From: Haloferacaceae archaeon
GTDB lineage: Archaea; Halobacteriota; Halobacteria; Halobacteriales; Haloferacaceae
Direction: 5' to 3'
DNA: 12,823 nucleotides
Assembly (NCBI GenBank): GCA_018609965.1
Contig: JAHENP010000210.1
Location: 1 to 12,823, forward strand
Part shown: piece after piece, positions 6,312 to 12,494 of the stretch
How the letters are laid out: every line of letters starts with the position of its first letter
Numbering within the stretch: the stretch's first letter is position 1
The notes under the pieces: generated by a model
Databases searched by the model: none
What the model was told of the DNA's origin: nothing
The model's input: the letters and a program-made list of their open reading frames with translations, nothing else
Translations under genes and position numbers: made by a program

Positions 6312-9116
6312 GTGTCGCGTGTGTCCGGGCGACAGCTCCTCGAAGCGACGGAGACAGCGTACGACTTCGACCCGGCGGCGGTGACGCTGGCCGACGAGTC
6401 GGTGCTCGACCGGTTGGCGCCGGCGGTCAGAGAGTGGTGGGTCGACGAGTTCGGCGAGTACGTCCCGGAGAACGGCGGTTTCTTCACCCCGCCTCAGCGG
6501 GAGGCGATCCCGTTGATCGACGAGGGGACGAACACGCTCGTCTGTAGCCCGACCGGCAGCGGGAAGACGCTCGCCAGCTTCTGTTCGGTGATCGACGAGC
6601 TGTACCGACGGGACCGCGACGACCCCGACGGGCTCGACAACAGCGTCTACTGTCTGTACGTCTCCCCGCTGAAGTCGTTGGCCAACGACATCCACCGGAA
6701 CCTCGCGGTGCCGTTGTCCGGGATTCGGGAGCGGGCCGCCGAACGGGGCCACGAGACGGAACTTCGTCACGCGATCCGACACGGCGATACCAGCGACAGC
6801 GACCGGCAGGCGATGTTGGAGACGACACCACACGTCCTCAACACGACCCCGGAGACGCTGGCGATCCTGCTCAACTCCCCGAAGTTCAAAGAGAAGCTCC
6901 GCACCGTCGAGTACGTCGTCGTCGACGAGATTCACAGCCTCGCGGAGAACAAACGCGGCACCCACCTGTCGGTGTCGTTGGAACGGCTAGAGAACATGAC
7001 CGACCAGTCGCCGACCCGAGTCGGTTGTTCCGCGACCGTCGAACCGTTGCCGACGGTCGCGAAGTTCCTCGTCGGCCGGGAGTCCGGGAGCTGCCCTATC
7101 GGGGAAACTGGCGAGGAACTGACCGAGTCGGACACAGACGACGGCTTCCGCGACTACGAGATCGTCGACACGCGGTTCGTCCGGGAGTTCGACCTCCAAC
7201 TGGAGTGTCCGACGGACGACCTGATCGACACGCCGCGGGACGTGGTCAACGAACGGTTCTACGACCGCCTCCACGAACTCGTCGGGAGCCACGACAACAC
7301 CCTCGTGTTCACCAACACGCGGTCGGGTGCCGAACGGGTGTTGGAGAACCTCCGGAGTCGGTTCGACGCCTACGACGAGACAAACTCCGGCTGTCACCAC
7401 GGCTCGATGTCGAAGGAACAACGCGAGGCCGTCGAGGAGGACCTGAAGGCCGGCGACGTCGATGTGGTCACCTCCTCCACCTCCCTGGAACTGGGGATCG
7501 ACATGCCGCATCTGGATCTTGTTGTCCAGGTGGGCTCCCCCAAATCTGTCGCGTCGTTGCTCCAACGAGTCGGTCGCGCCGGCCACCAGTTGGGCGAAAC
7601 CGTCGAGGGCCGGGTGATCGCGCTCGACCGCGACGAACTCGTGGAGTGTGCGGTGATGCTCCGACGGGCGACGGAGGGGTTCGTCGACCGGGTGTTCATC
7701 CCGGCGGAGGCACAGGATGTGGCCGCACAACAGGTGTACGGGATGGCGATCAACCAGGTCCGCCCTGAACAGGAGACCCTGGAGACGCTCCGGCGGGCGT
7801 ACCCGTACCGCGACTACACGGACGCCGACTGGGAGCAGCTGTGTCGGTACCTCACCGCCGACTACGACGGCCTCGAAGAAAAGAACGTCTACGCCAAGAT
7901 CTGGCGGGACACGAACGACCCACCCGACGGGGAACACCACTACGAGGAGTACGACGTGGGCCAGCCGTTGCTCGGGCGACGCGGGCGGATGGCCCGCGTG
8001 ATCTACATGACCAACATCGGGACGATCCCGGACTCGTTCACCTGTGACGTGTACACCCGCAGCGGCGACGAGTGGGTGGGGCAACTCGACGAGGAGTATC
8101 TCGACACGTTGGAGAAAGGCGACGTGTTCGTGTTGGGCGGCGGCAACTACGAGTTCAACTACCGTCGGGGGTCGAAGGTGTACGTCGACCCGACGAGTTC
8201 ACGCGCCACGGTTCCGTCGTGGTTCTCCGAGCGACTCCCCTTGAGCTACGATCTGGGTCGCGAGATTCTCTCGGTGCAAGGGGAGATCGCCGACCGACTC
8301 CGCGAGGGCGGGCGGACGGCCGTCCGGTCGTGGCTGCGGGCGTTTCCCATCGACGAGAACAGCGTCCGGTCGTTGGCCCGGATGTTCGATCAACAACGTC
8401 GGTACGCCGGGCCGTCGTCGATTCCGACGGACGAACGACTGGTCGTCGAGGAGGAACTCGACCGCGACGAGTACCGCCGGCGCTACTACGTCCACTCCAA
8501 CTACGGCCGGCAGTGCAACGACGGGCTCTCGCGGCTGGTCGCCTACCGGTGTAGCCGGCGGACGAACACGAACGTCCAGTTGGCGGTCGCCGACAACGGG
8601 TTCACCGTCTCGATGCCGTTGAACCGGAAGGTGGACGTGCCGGACGTGATCGAGAGCATCGAGCCGTCGGCGGCGTTGCCGGACCTGCGGGCGGCACTCG
8701 ACGGGACGGACCTCCTGAAACGGTACTTCCGGATCGACGCCACGCGGGCGTTGATGATCCTCAAACGGTACAAGGGGTACGAGAAGTCCGCCGCGGAACA
8801 ACAGGTCTCCTCGGAGATGTTGTTGTCCTTCGCCGAGGAACTCGACGACTTCGCCGTGATCGAGGAGACCTACCGGGAGATCATCGAGGACAAACTCGAT
8901 CTCCGGGGGATTCGGGAGGTGCTCGCGGCGGTGCAGGCCGGTGACGTTGCGGTCACCCACCACGAGGTGGACAGCCCGTCGCCGCGCGCGTTCGGGTTGG
9001 CGACGCTGGTCGCCTCCGACGTGGTGCTCGCAGACGACGAGTCTGCGGCGCTCCAGGAGTTCCACGCCCGGGTCGTCGAGCAGATCGACGGCACCCGCGC
9101 CGACGGCGGACAGTAA
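6312..9116 (+). CDS. lhr: Lhr-type superfamily 2 ATP-dependent helicase
   Basis: A 934-residue protein if GTG 6312 is the start (931 if GTG 6321); both fit, and homologous sequence begins at about GRQLLEATE. The longer open frame to 5517 is antisense to the surface-protein gene. The motifs are in order: Q-like FFTPPQREAIP at 57-67, Walker A SPTGSGKT at 79-86, motif Ia VSPLKSLANDI at 117-127, NTTPETL at 177-183, DEIH at 205-208, SAT at 240-242, motif V TSSTSLELGID at 387-397, and motif VI QRVGRAGH at 418-425. The remaining 500 residues match the expected winged-helix and DEAD/H-associated C-terminal region of Lhr-core. Lhr proteins translocate 3'-to-5' on single-stranded DNA and unwind DNA and RNA:DNA hybrids, with proposed roles in DNA repair. 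The length is full and all motifs are intact. Haloarchaea have several Lhr paralogues, so the exact subgroup is uncertain. Confidence 0.93.
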   Translation: MSRVSGRQLLEATETAYDFDPAAVTLADESVLDRLAPAVREWWVDEFGEYVPENGGFFTPPQREAIPLIDEGTNTLVCSPTGSGKTLASFCSVIDELYRRDRDDPDGLDNSVYCLYVSPLKSLANDIHRNLAVPLSGIRERAAERGHETELRHAIRHGDTSDSDRQAMLETTPHVLNTTPETLAILLNSPKFKEKLRTVEYVVVDEIHSLAENKRGTHLSVSLERLENMTDQSPTRVGCSATVEPLPTVAKFLVGRESGSCPIGETGEELTESDTDDGFRDYEIVDTRFVREFDLQLECPTDDLIDTPRDVVNERFYDRLHELVGSHDNTLVFTNTRSGAERVLENLRSRFDAYDETNSGCHHGSMSKEQREAVEEDLKAGDVDVVTSSTSLELGIDMPHLDLVVQVGSPKSVASLLQRVGRAGHQLGETVEGRVIALDRDELVECAVMLRRATEGFVDRVFIPAEAQDVAAQQVYGMAINQVRPEQETLETLRRAYPYRDYTDADWEQLCRYLTADYDGLEEKNVYAKIWRDTNDPPDGEHHYEEYDVGQPLLGRRGRMARVIYMTNIGTIPDSFTCDVYTRSGDEWVGQLDEEYLDTLEKGDVFVLGGGNYEFNYRRGSKVYVDPTSSRATVPSWFSERLPLSYDLGREILSVQGEIADRLREGGRTAVRSWLRAFPIDENSVRSLARMFDQQRRYAGPSSIPTDERLVVEEELDRDEYRRRYYVHSNYGRQCNDGLSRLVAYRCSRRTNTNVQLAVADNGFTVSMPLNRKVDVPDVIESIEPSAALPDLRAALDGTDLLKRYFRIDATRALMILKRYKGYEKSAAEQQVSSEMLLSFAEELDDFAVIEETYREIIEDKLDLRGIREVLAAVQAGDVAVTHHEVDSPSPRAFGLATLVASDVVLADDESAALQEFHARVVEQIDGTRADGGQ

Positions 9117-9135
9117 CCACGCCGCCGTCGCCGGA

Positions 9136-9141
9136 GTTAAC
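9136..9141 (+). promoter_or_regulatory. Possible TATA element of DUF389 gene
   Basis: GTTAAC lies 24-29 bases before the GTG start at 9165, in a 48-base gap after the helicase stop. Its position fits a leaderless promoter, so the gene need not depend on the helicase transcript. Sequence match alone is weak. Confidence 0.25.
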
Positions 9142-9164
9142 CGGCCCGCGAGTGAGTCGCCGTC

Positions 9165-10541
9165 GTGCGACTCGTTCAGGTGATGGTGCCGGCGGGCAAA
9201 CGGGCAGCGGTCGTCGAGGCGTTACAGGCGGAGAACATCGACTACGTGCTCACCGACGAGACCAGCGGCCGGGAGTACACCGCGGTCGTCTCGTTCCCGT
9301 TGCCAACCGGCGCCGTCGAGCCGATTCTGGAACGGCTCCGCGAGGCCGGGCTCGAACGCGACGCCTACACGGTCGTGGTGACTGCCGAGACGGTCGTCTC
9401 CGACCGGTTCGACGAACTCGTCGAAGAGTACGAGGCGGAGTCAGGTGACGACGACCGGATCGCTCGCGAGGAGTTGGCGAGCCGCGCCGAGCAGATGGCA
9501 CCCGAGACCCGGACGTTCACCGTACTTGCGGTCGTGAGTGCGGTCGTCGCGACCGCGGGACTCCTGTTGGACTCCCCGGCGGTCGTCGTCGGGTCGATGG
9601 TGATCGCGCCGTTGCTCGGGCCGGCGATGGCGACCGCCGTCGGAACGGTCGTCGACGAACAGGCGTTGTTCCGGCGCGGTGTCGGGCTCCAGATCGCCGG
9701 CGGGCTGCTCGCGGTCGCGGCGGCGACCGTCTTCGCCGCCGTGTTGCGGTTCTCGGGTGTCGTTCCCGTCGACGCCGCGACGGTGTTCGCGACGCCGGAG
9801 GTAGCGGAACGACTGACTCCGGGACTACTCGCGCTGCCGATCGCACTCGGTGCGGGGGTCGCCGGTGCGTTGTCGCTGTCGGCCGGCGTCTCGGCGGCGT
9901 TGGTCGGCGTGATGATCGCGGCCGCGCTGGTTCCGCCGACCGCGGTCGTCGGGATCGGCGTCGCGTGGGGACGGCCGATGGCGGTGATCGGCGCCGGGTT
10001 GTTGGTCGTCGTCAACTACCTGTCGATCAACGCGACCGCACTCGGGACGCTGTGGTACCGCGGCTACCGCCCGGACGACCGGTTCGGCTTCGAGACCGCG
10101 ACCGGGACCCGCCGACGGCTCGCCGCGGTGACGGTCGCACTGGCCGTCGCGACCGCGTTGCTCGGCGGGGCGACACTCGCCGGCAGTCAGACGGCGACCG
10201 TCGAACGAGCCGCCGGCGAGGAGACGCGGGCACTGCTCGCCGACCAGCCGGGGTCGTTCGTCGGTGTCGAGACGGAGACAGCCGGGGTGTTGTTCCGACA
10301 GCCGACACGCGTGACCGTGACCGTCGCGGTGCCGCCCGGCGCGCCGTACCCAGCAGTCGCCGACCCGCTCGCGGCACGACTCGGACCGATCACACGCGAG
10401 GCGTTCGCCGACCTGCCGTGGACGGTGTCGCCGCCGACTGTCCGGGTTGAGTTCGTCCGTGTCGAGCGCACCAGTGCAGACGGGCAGACGGACACGGCGG
10501 CCAGCACAGACACGACTGTCGTGTCGGGGGCGACCGCCTGA
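9165..10541 (+). CDS. DUF389 / TIGR00341 family membrane protein
   Basis: A 458-residue protein from GTG 9165 (MRLVQVMVPAGKRAAVVEAL), the first start after the helicase gene. Residues 1-115 form a soluble domain ending in an acidic helix (EEYEAESGDDDRIAREELASRAEQ). From about 117 to 345 come roughly six to eight membrane helices, including the DUF389 hallmark region DSPAVVVGSMVIAPLLGPAMA and a Gly/Ala/Pro-rich segment GVMIAAALVPPTAVVGIGVAWG. A soluble beta-rich C-terminal domain of about 110 residues follows, ending in a Thr/Asp-rich tail. The family is widespread in archaea and bacteria with no established function; transport has been suggested only from its membrane architecture. The same frame happens to stay open beyond the stop into the mobile-element relic, but nothing indicates readthrough. 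Confidence 0.9.
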   Translation: MRLVQVMVPAGKRAAVVEALQAENIDYVLTDETSGREYTAVVSFPLPTGAVEPILERLREAGLERDAYTVVVTAETVVSDRFDELVEEYEAESGDDDRIAREELASRAEQMAPETRTFTVLAVVSAVVATAGLLLDSPAVVVGSMVIAPLLGPAMATAVGTVVDEQALFRRGVGLQIAGGLLAVAAATVFAAVLRFSGVVPVDAATVFATPEVAERLTPGLLALPIALGAGVAGALSLSAGVSAALVGVMIAAALVPPTAVVGIGVAWGRPMAVIGAGLLVVVNYLSINATALGTLWYRGYRPDDRFGFETATGTRRRLAAVTVALAVATALLGGATLAGSQTATVERAAGEETRALLADQPGSFVGVETETAGVLFRQPTRVTVTVAVPPGAPYPAVADPLAARLGPITREAFADLPWTVSPPTVRVEFVRVERTSADGQTDTAASTDTTVVSGATA

Positions 10542-10556
10542 CGACGACAGCCACAG

Positions 10557-10728
10557 CTACTCACCGACGGTCGGGGACGCGAGGAGGAACTGCTGACCGC
10601 CCGGGTCTGTCCGTGGGAGTGTCCGACTAACCCACGGGAAGCCTCGGGGTCGGTCGAGAGAGCGAAGCTCTCTCGTGATGACGAGACGCCGTCGGCGTCT
10701 CGAACCACTTGATCCCGAGGCGGTTCAC
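10557..10728 (+). mobile_element. Relic: 3' tail of IS200/IS605-type TnpB element
   Basis: In the frame ending at TGA 10710-10712 the DNA encodes a tail reading TDGRGREEELLTARVCPWE, then NPREASGSVERAKLSRDDE, then TPSASRTT. I recognise this from memory as the C-terminal and post-C-terminal sequence of haloarchaeal TnpB (IS1341-type) proteins. Nothing of the RuvC domain, zinc finger or TnpA remains: only about 50 codons and the right-end hairpins survive. The left limit is arbitrary, because the DUF389 stop lies only 15 bases away. The right limit is placed just after the enclosing stem ends at 10721. No database comparison was possible, so the identification rests on the peptide and hairpin pattern. 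Confidence 0.6.
10611..10721 (+). ncRNA. Structured RNA relic, TnpB omegaRNA/sotRNA-like
   Basis: Three hairpins follow each other. CCGTGGG 10611-10617 pairs with CCCACGG 10631-10637. CGAGAGAGC 10655-10663 pairs with GCTCTCTCG 10667-10675 over a GAA loop. CGAGACGCC 10682-10690 pairs with GGCGTCTCG 10694-10702 over a GTC loop. In addition GCCTCGGGGTC 10641-10651 can pair with GATCCCGAGGC 10711-10721 (11 bp with one G-U), enclosing the last two hairpins. All arms are uninterrupted. TnpB elements make a guide RNA from the 3' end of tnpB and the right end, with structured scaffold before the guide; haloarchaea are also known for sense-overlapping transcripts there. Whether this relic is transcribed is unknown. 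It could instead simply be the DNA hairpin recognised by a Y1 transposase. Confidence 0.5.
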
Positions 10729-10966
10729 GTGGTCGTCAGATCCGAAGCCGGTGAACAACTCAAGCCCGTCTGTGACGACCCCGAGGCGGCGGGCGTCGGG
10801 TTGACACGCTTCCTGGCGAACGAACAGGAGGAACGCGGGCGTCGATGCCGACATCGGGAAAGACGGCAGCGACGACTATGCGTTGTGTCCCGACGAGTCA
10901 GGCACGCTGGCGTTCCACGGCGAGTACCGAGGAGAGACGTGGTTGTTGACCGAGTTTGACTTCTGA
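10729..10966 (+). pseudogene. 5'-truncated, frameshifted small gene of unknown family
   Basis: From 10729 one frame reads VVVRSEAGEQLKPVCDDPEA, then AGVGLTRFLANEQE. At about 10831 an extra G shifts the sensible reading to the next frame, which continues NAGVDADIGKDGSDDYALCP, then DESGTLAFHGEYRGETWLL, then TEFDF and TGA at 10964-10966. The joined product is acidic and looks haloarchaeal, about 78 residues. Its 5' end runs directly into the TnpB-element relic, with no start codon of its own type in view, so the insertion probably removed the N-terminus. I do not recognise the family. The frameshift is inferred from composition and continuity of sense, not from an aligned homologue. Confidence 0.6.
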
Positions 10967-11000
10967 GTCGCCCGGAGACTGGCGACGGCGGTGGTCGCTC

Positions 11001-11387
11001 TCAGGCGGGCGAGACGAGCCCGACGAACTCGCGGGCCTCGTCACGTTCGTCCGGCCCGAACGCGCGGATCAGGTCGTCGGTGCCGTTCTTCTTCGACAGC
11101 CGGTTCACCTGCATCTTGTTCGTCAGCGACGGACACAGCGTCGCCGAGGTCACCCCGTTCTCGTACATCTCGGCCATCAGCCCGTCCCACACCTCGTTCG
11201 TCTCCTGTGGCCACGTCCCGTCTGCCGCCTGGTTGTCCACCAACACCGACTCCACGCCCGGTCGCGCCATCAGCTCGCGCACCTCGTCTGCCACCGCCTC
11301 GGCCTCCGTGACCGTGATCGAGAACGACTCGTTGGTCCACCGAACGGTGCTCCCCTCTACTTCCAGTGTCGTCGTCTCTGGAACCAT
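11001..11387 (-). CDS. Small conserved-looking protein, possibly SpoIIAA/STAS-like
   Basis: A 128-residue acidic protein from ATG 11387 (MVPETTTLEVEGSTVRWTNE). An earlier start would add 15 residues (MGVKRYHTPLPVAYC) of unlike composition, so I rejected it. The pattern is a beta-rich N-terminus, the helix TEAEAVADEVRELMARPG, the strand VESVLVDNQAADG, the helix ETNEVWDGLMAEMYENGV, the strand TSATLCPSL, then MQVNRLSKKNGTDDLIRAFG and a final helix ERDEAREFVGLV. This alternating alpha/beta order resembles STAS or SpoIIAA-like haloarchaeal proteins, in which VDN-like and CPS-like strands form the core. That would suggest a regulatory or binding role, but no enzymatic motif is visible and the assignment is tentative. 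It is a single gene on the minus strand, 34 bases beyond the pseudogene, with its own upstream gap. Confidence 0.85.
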   Translation of the reverse strand: MVPETTTLEVEGSTVRWTNESFSITVTEAEAVADEVRELMARPGVESVLVDNQAADGTWPQETNEVWDGLMAEMYENGVTSATLCPSLTNKMQVNRLSKKNGTDDLIRAFGPDERDEAREFVGLVSPA

Positions 11388-11414
11388 ACAGTACGCCACA
11401 GGGAGTGGTGTGTG

Positions 11415-11426
11415 ATAACGTTTTAC
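11415..11426 (-). promoter_or_regulatory. Possible promoter of the STAS-like gene
   Basis: On the minus strand the AT-rich stretch GTAAAACGTTAT lies about 28-40 bases before ATG 11387, in an otherwise G+C-rich setting. This fits an archaeal TATA region for a transcript with a very short leader. Position and composition are the only support. Confidence 0.3.
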
Positions 11427-11441
11427 ACCCAATTACCACGA

Positions 11442-11500
11442 ACGATACGAAACAACGTACGGTGGCGTTGTCTGATCCGCTCTGGTGGTAGACGTATCGT
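11442..11500. repeat. Nested inverted repeat between two minus-strand genes
   Basis: ACGATACG at 11442-11449 is the exact complement of CGTATCGT at 11493-11500. Inside it CAACG at 11453-11457 pairs with CGTTG at 11466-11470. It lies 32 bases after the stop of the cyclase gene and upstream of the STAS-like gene. It could be a transcript-end structure, a protein-binding site, or a remnant of a mobile element. Confidence 0.4.
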
Positions 11501-11531
11501 GTTCACTGGCAAATTCGAGTTGCCACACAGA

Positions 11532-12263
11532 TCACTCCGAGCCGACGTTGTCGGTCGCGGACGACTCGACGGCGACGGCCCGTACCGGTGCGCCGTCGCC
11601 TGTGAGCGCCACCGGCAACGCGTGGAGTTCGAACCGGCGGAGGCCACCGAGTCCGGTCAGATTCTCGACGATCGGACGCCCGGCACCCAACACAGCCTCG
11701 TGGACCGGAACACCGTGGTCGTCCGCCTCCGGGTCGTTACCGCTATCCGCCGTGTCGGCCGTTCCCGCCGCGGCGTCGCCGTCGGCGGTAGCGGCGTCTG
11801 CGTCCGTGTCCGCGGGTGGTGTCGGGTCGGGACTCAGCGTGTCCGTCGCGACTGCCAACCCCGCCTCCGCACACGCCTTCCCGGCCTCGGGCGCGAGATA
11901 CGGATGGTCGCGGTAGCGTGGCGTTCCCCAGTGGTCGGCCCACCCGGTGTCGAAGACGACACAGTCGGCGTCGGTGCCGGTCGGCACCAACGCCGCCGGA
12001 ATCGCCTCGCGAGCGCCGAGCGCCCGGCAGTCCACCCGGACGGCGTCGAAGACGAACACGTCGAGATCGAAATCGTCGAGCGTCCGCCCGTCCGGAACGA
12101 CGTGTGCCGGCGCGTCGACGTGTGTCCCCGTGTGACTCCCGAGTTCGACCCGTTCGACGGCGTAGCCGTCCCTGTCGACGGTCGCCGCCTGTGTGACTGT
12201 CACCGCTGGGTCCCCTGGGTACGTCTGCATCCCTGTCTCGATTCGATGCGTGAGGTCGCGCAC
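11532..12263 (-). CDS. Cyclase-family metal-dependent hydrolase (kynurenine formamidase-like)
   Basis: A 243-residue protein from GTG 12263 (VRDLTHRIETGMQTYPGDPA), the usual N-terminus of the family. The signature HTGTHVDAPAH occupies 44-54; His44, His48 and Asp50 are the expected metal ligands and His54 the conserved motif histidine. Further family features are CVVFDTGWADHWGTPRYRDHPYL at 101-123, TLSPDP at 142-147 and LGAGRPIVENLTGL at 192-205. Members hydrolyse N-formylkynurenine, cyclic amides or isatin-type substrates; no neighbour here points to tryptophan breakdown, so the substrate is open. Residues about 147-183 are a low-complexity insert rich in Ala, Asp and Thr, between the SPDP loop and VHEAVLGAG; it is absent from the usual compact family of about 200-215 residues. 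The catalytic core looks complete. Confidence 0.92.
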   Translation of the reverse strand: MRDLTHRIETGMQTYPGDPAVTVTQAATVDRDGYAVERVELGSHTGTHVDAPAHVVPDGRTLDDFDLDVFVFDAVRVDCRALGAREAIPAALVPTGTDADCVVFDTGWADHWGTPRYRDHPYLAPEAGKACAEAGLAVATDTLSPDPTPPADTDADAATADGDAAAGTADTADSGNDPEADDHGVPVHEAVLGAGRPIVENLTGLGGLRRFELHALPVALTGDGAPVRAVAVESSATDNVGSE

Positions 12264-12352
12264 TTGCTGTGGGTGGCGAGCCCGGTTGAAGGGTGTTTGG
12301 GTGGTGCTCGGCGACGCGACACTGCGTACAGTCCGGTTCTTGGGGTTCTCAA

Positions 12353-12402
12353 CTTATGCTAGGATTACCGATACTACTAAGTTGGTGGGGTGACTACGGA
12401 GG
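12353..12402 (+). promoter_or_regulatory. Possible promoter and Shine-Dalgarno ahead of last gene
   Basis: An AT-rich stretch with CTTATG at 12353-12358 may act as a TATA region. GGAGG at 12398-12402 is a good Shine-Dalgarno match, eight bases before ATG 12411 of the short leader ORF. An alternative TATA candidate is CTTACC at 12457-12462, 29-34 bases before ATG 12491; that would make the downstream gene leaderless and the short ORF untranscribed. Confidence 0.3.
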
Positions 12403-12410
12403 CGTACGGC

Positions 12411-12494
12411 ATGGGAGAGGAACGTCACCGCGAAGAGGTGGCAAGGGCCCTAACCCCTTACCTCCCCTGTGTCGTGCCGGTTCACACGACATGA
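12411..12494 (+). CDS. Possible 27-codon leader ORF overlapping the last gene
   Basis: ATG 12411 opens a 27-residue ORF reading MGEERHREEVARALTPYLPC, then VVPVHTT. Its TGA overlaps the next start as ATGA. It has the only convincing Shine-Dalgarno in the region (GGAGG, spacing eight), while the downstream ATG 12491 has none. The peptide starts with a charged amphipathic segment. It may be a translated leader that couples translation to the following gene, or chance. No homologue is known to me. Confidence 0.3.
   Translation: MGEERHREEVARALTPYLPCVVPVHTT
12435..12490 (+). promoter_or_regulatory. Two stem-loops immediately before ATG 12491
   Basis: First stem: GAGGT 12435-12439 pairs with ACCTC 12460-12464, and AAGGG 12443-12447 pairs with CCCTT 12455-12459, with GGC bulged and a seven-base loop. 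Second stem: GTCGTG 12471-12476 pairs with CACGAC 12485-12490, directly abutting the start codon. Such a leader could control translation of the last gene if transcription begins upstream. Confidence 0.35.

Noticed and set aside
10627..10854. 75-codon minus-strand ORF across the hairpins
   Set aside because: It is antisense to the TnpB tail and the decayed gene; it is open mainly because the inverted repeats lack stops.
10956..12362. 468-codon open frame on the plus strand
   Set aside because: It runs antisense to the STAS-like and cyclase genes, both of which have recognisable motifs or protein-like composition; the plus-strand product is Arg-rich and featureless.
12471..12490. tRNA-like GGTTCA segment before the last gene
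   Set aside because: No acceptor, D or anticodon stems can be formed around it; it is only the loop of a short hairpin.
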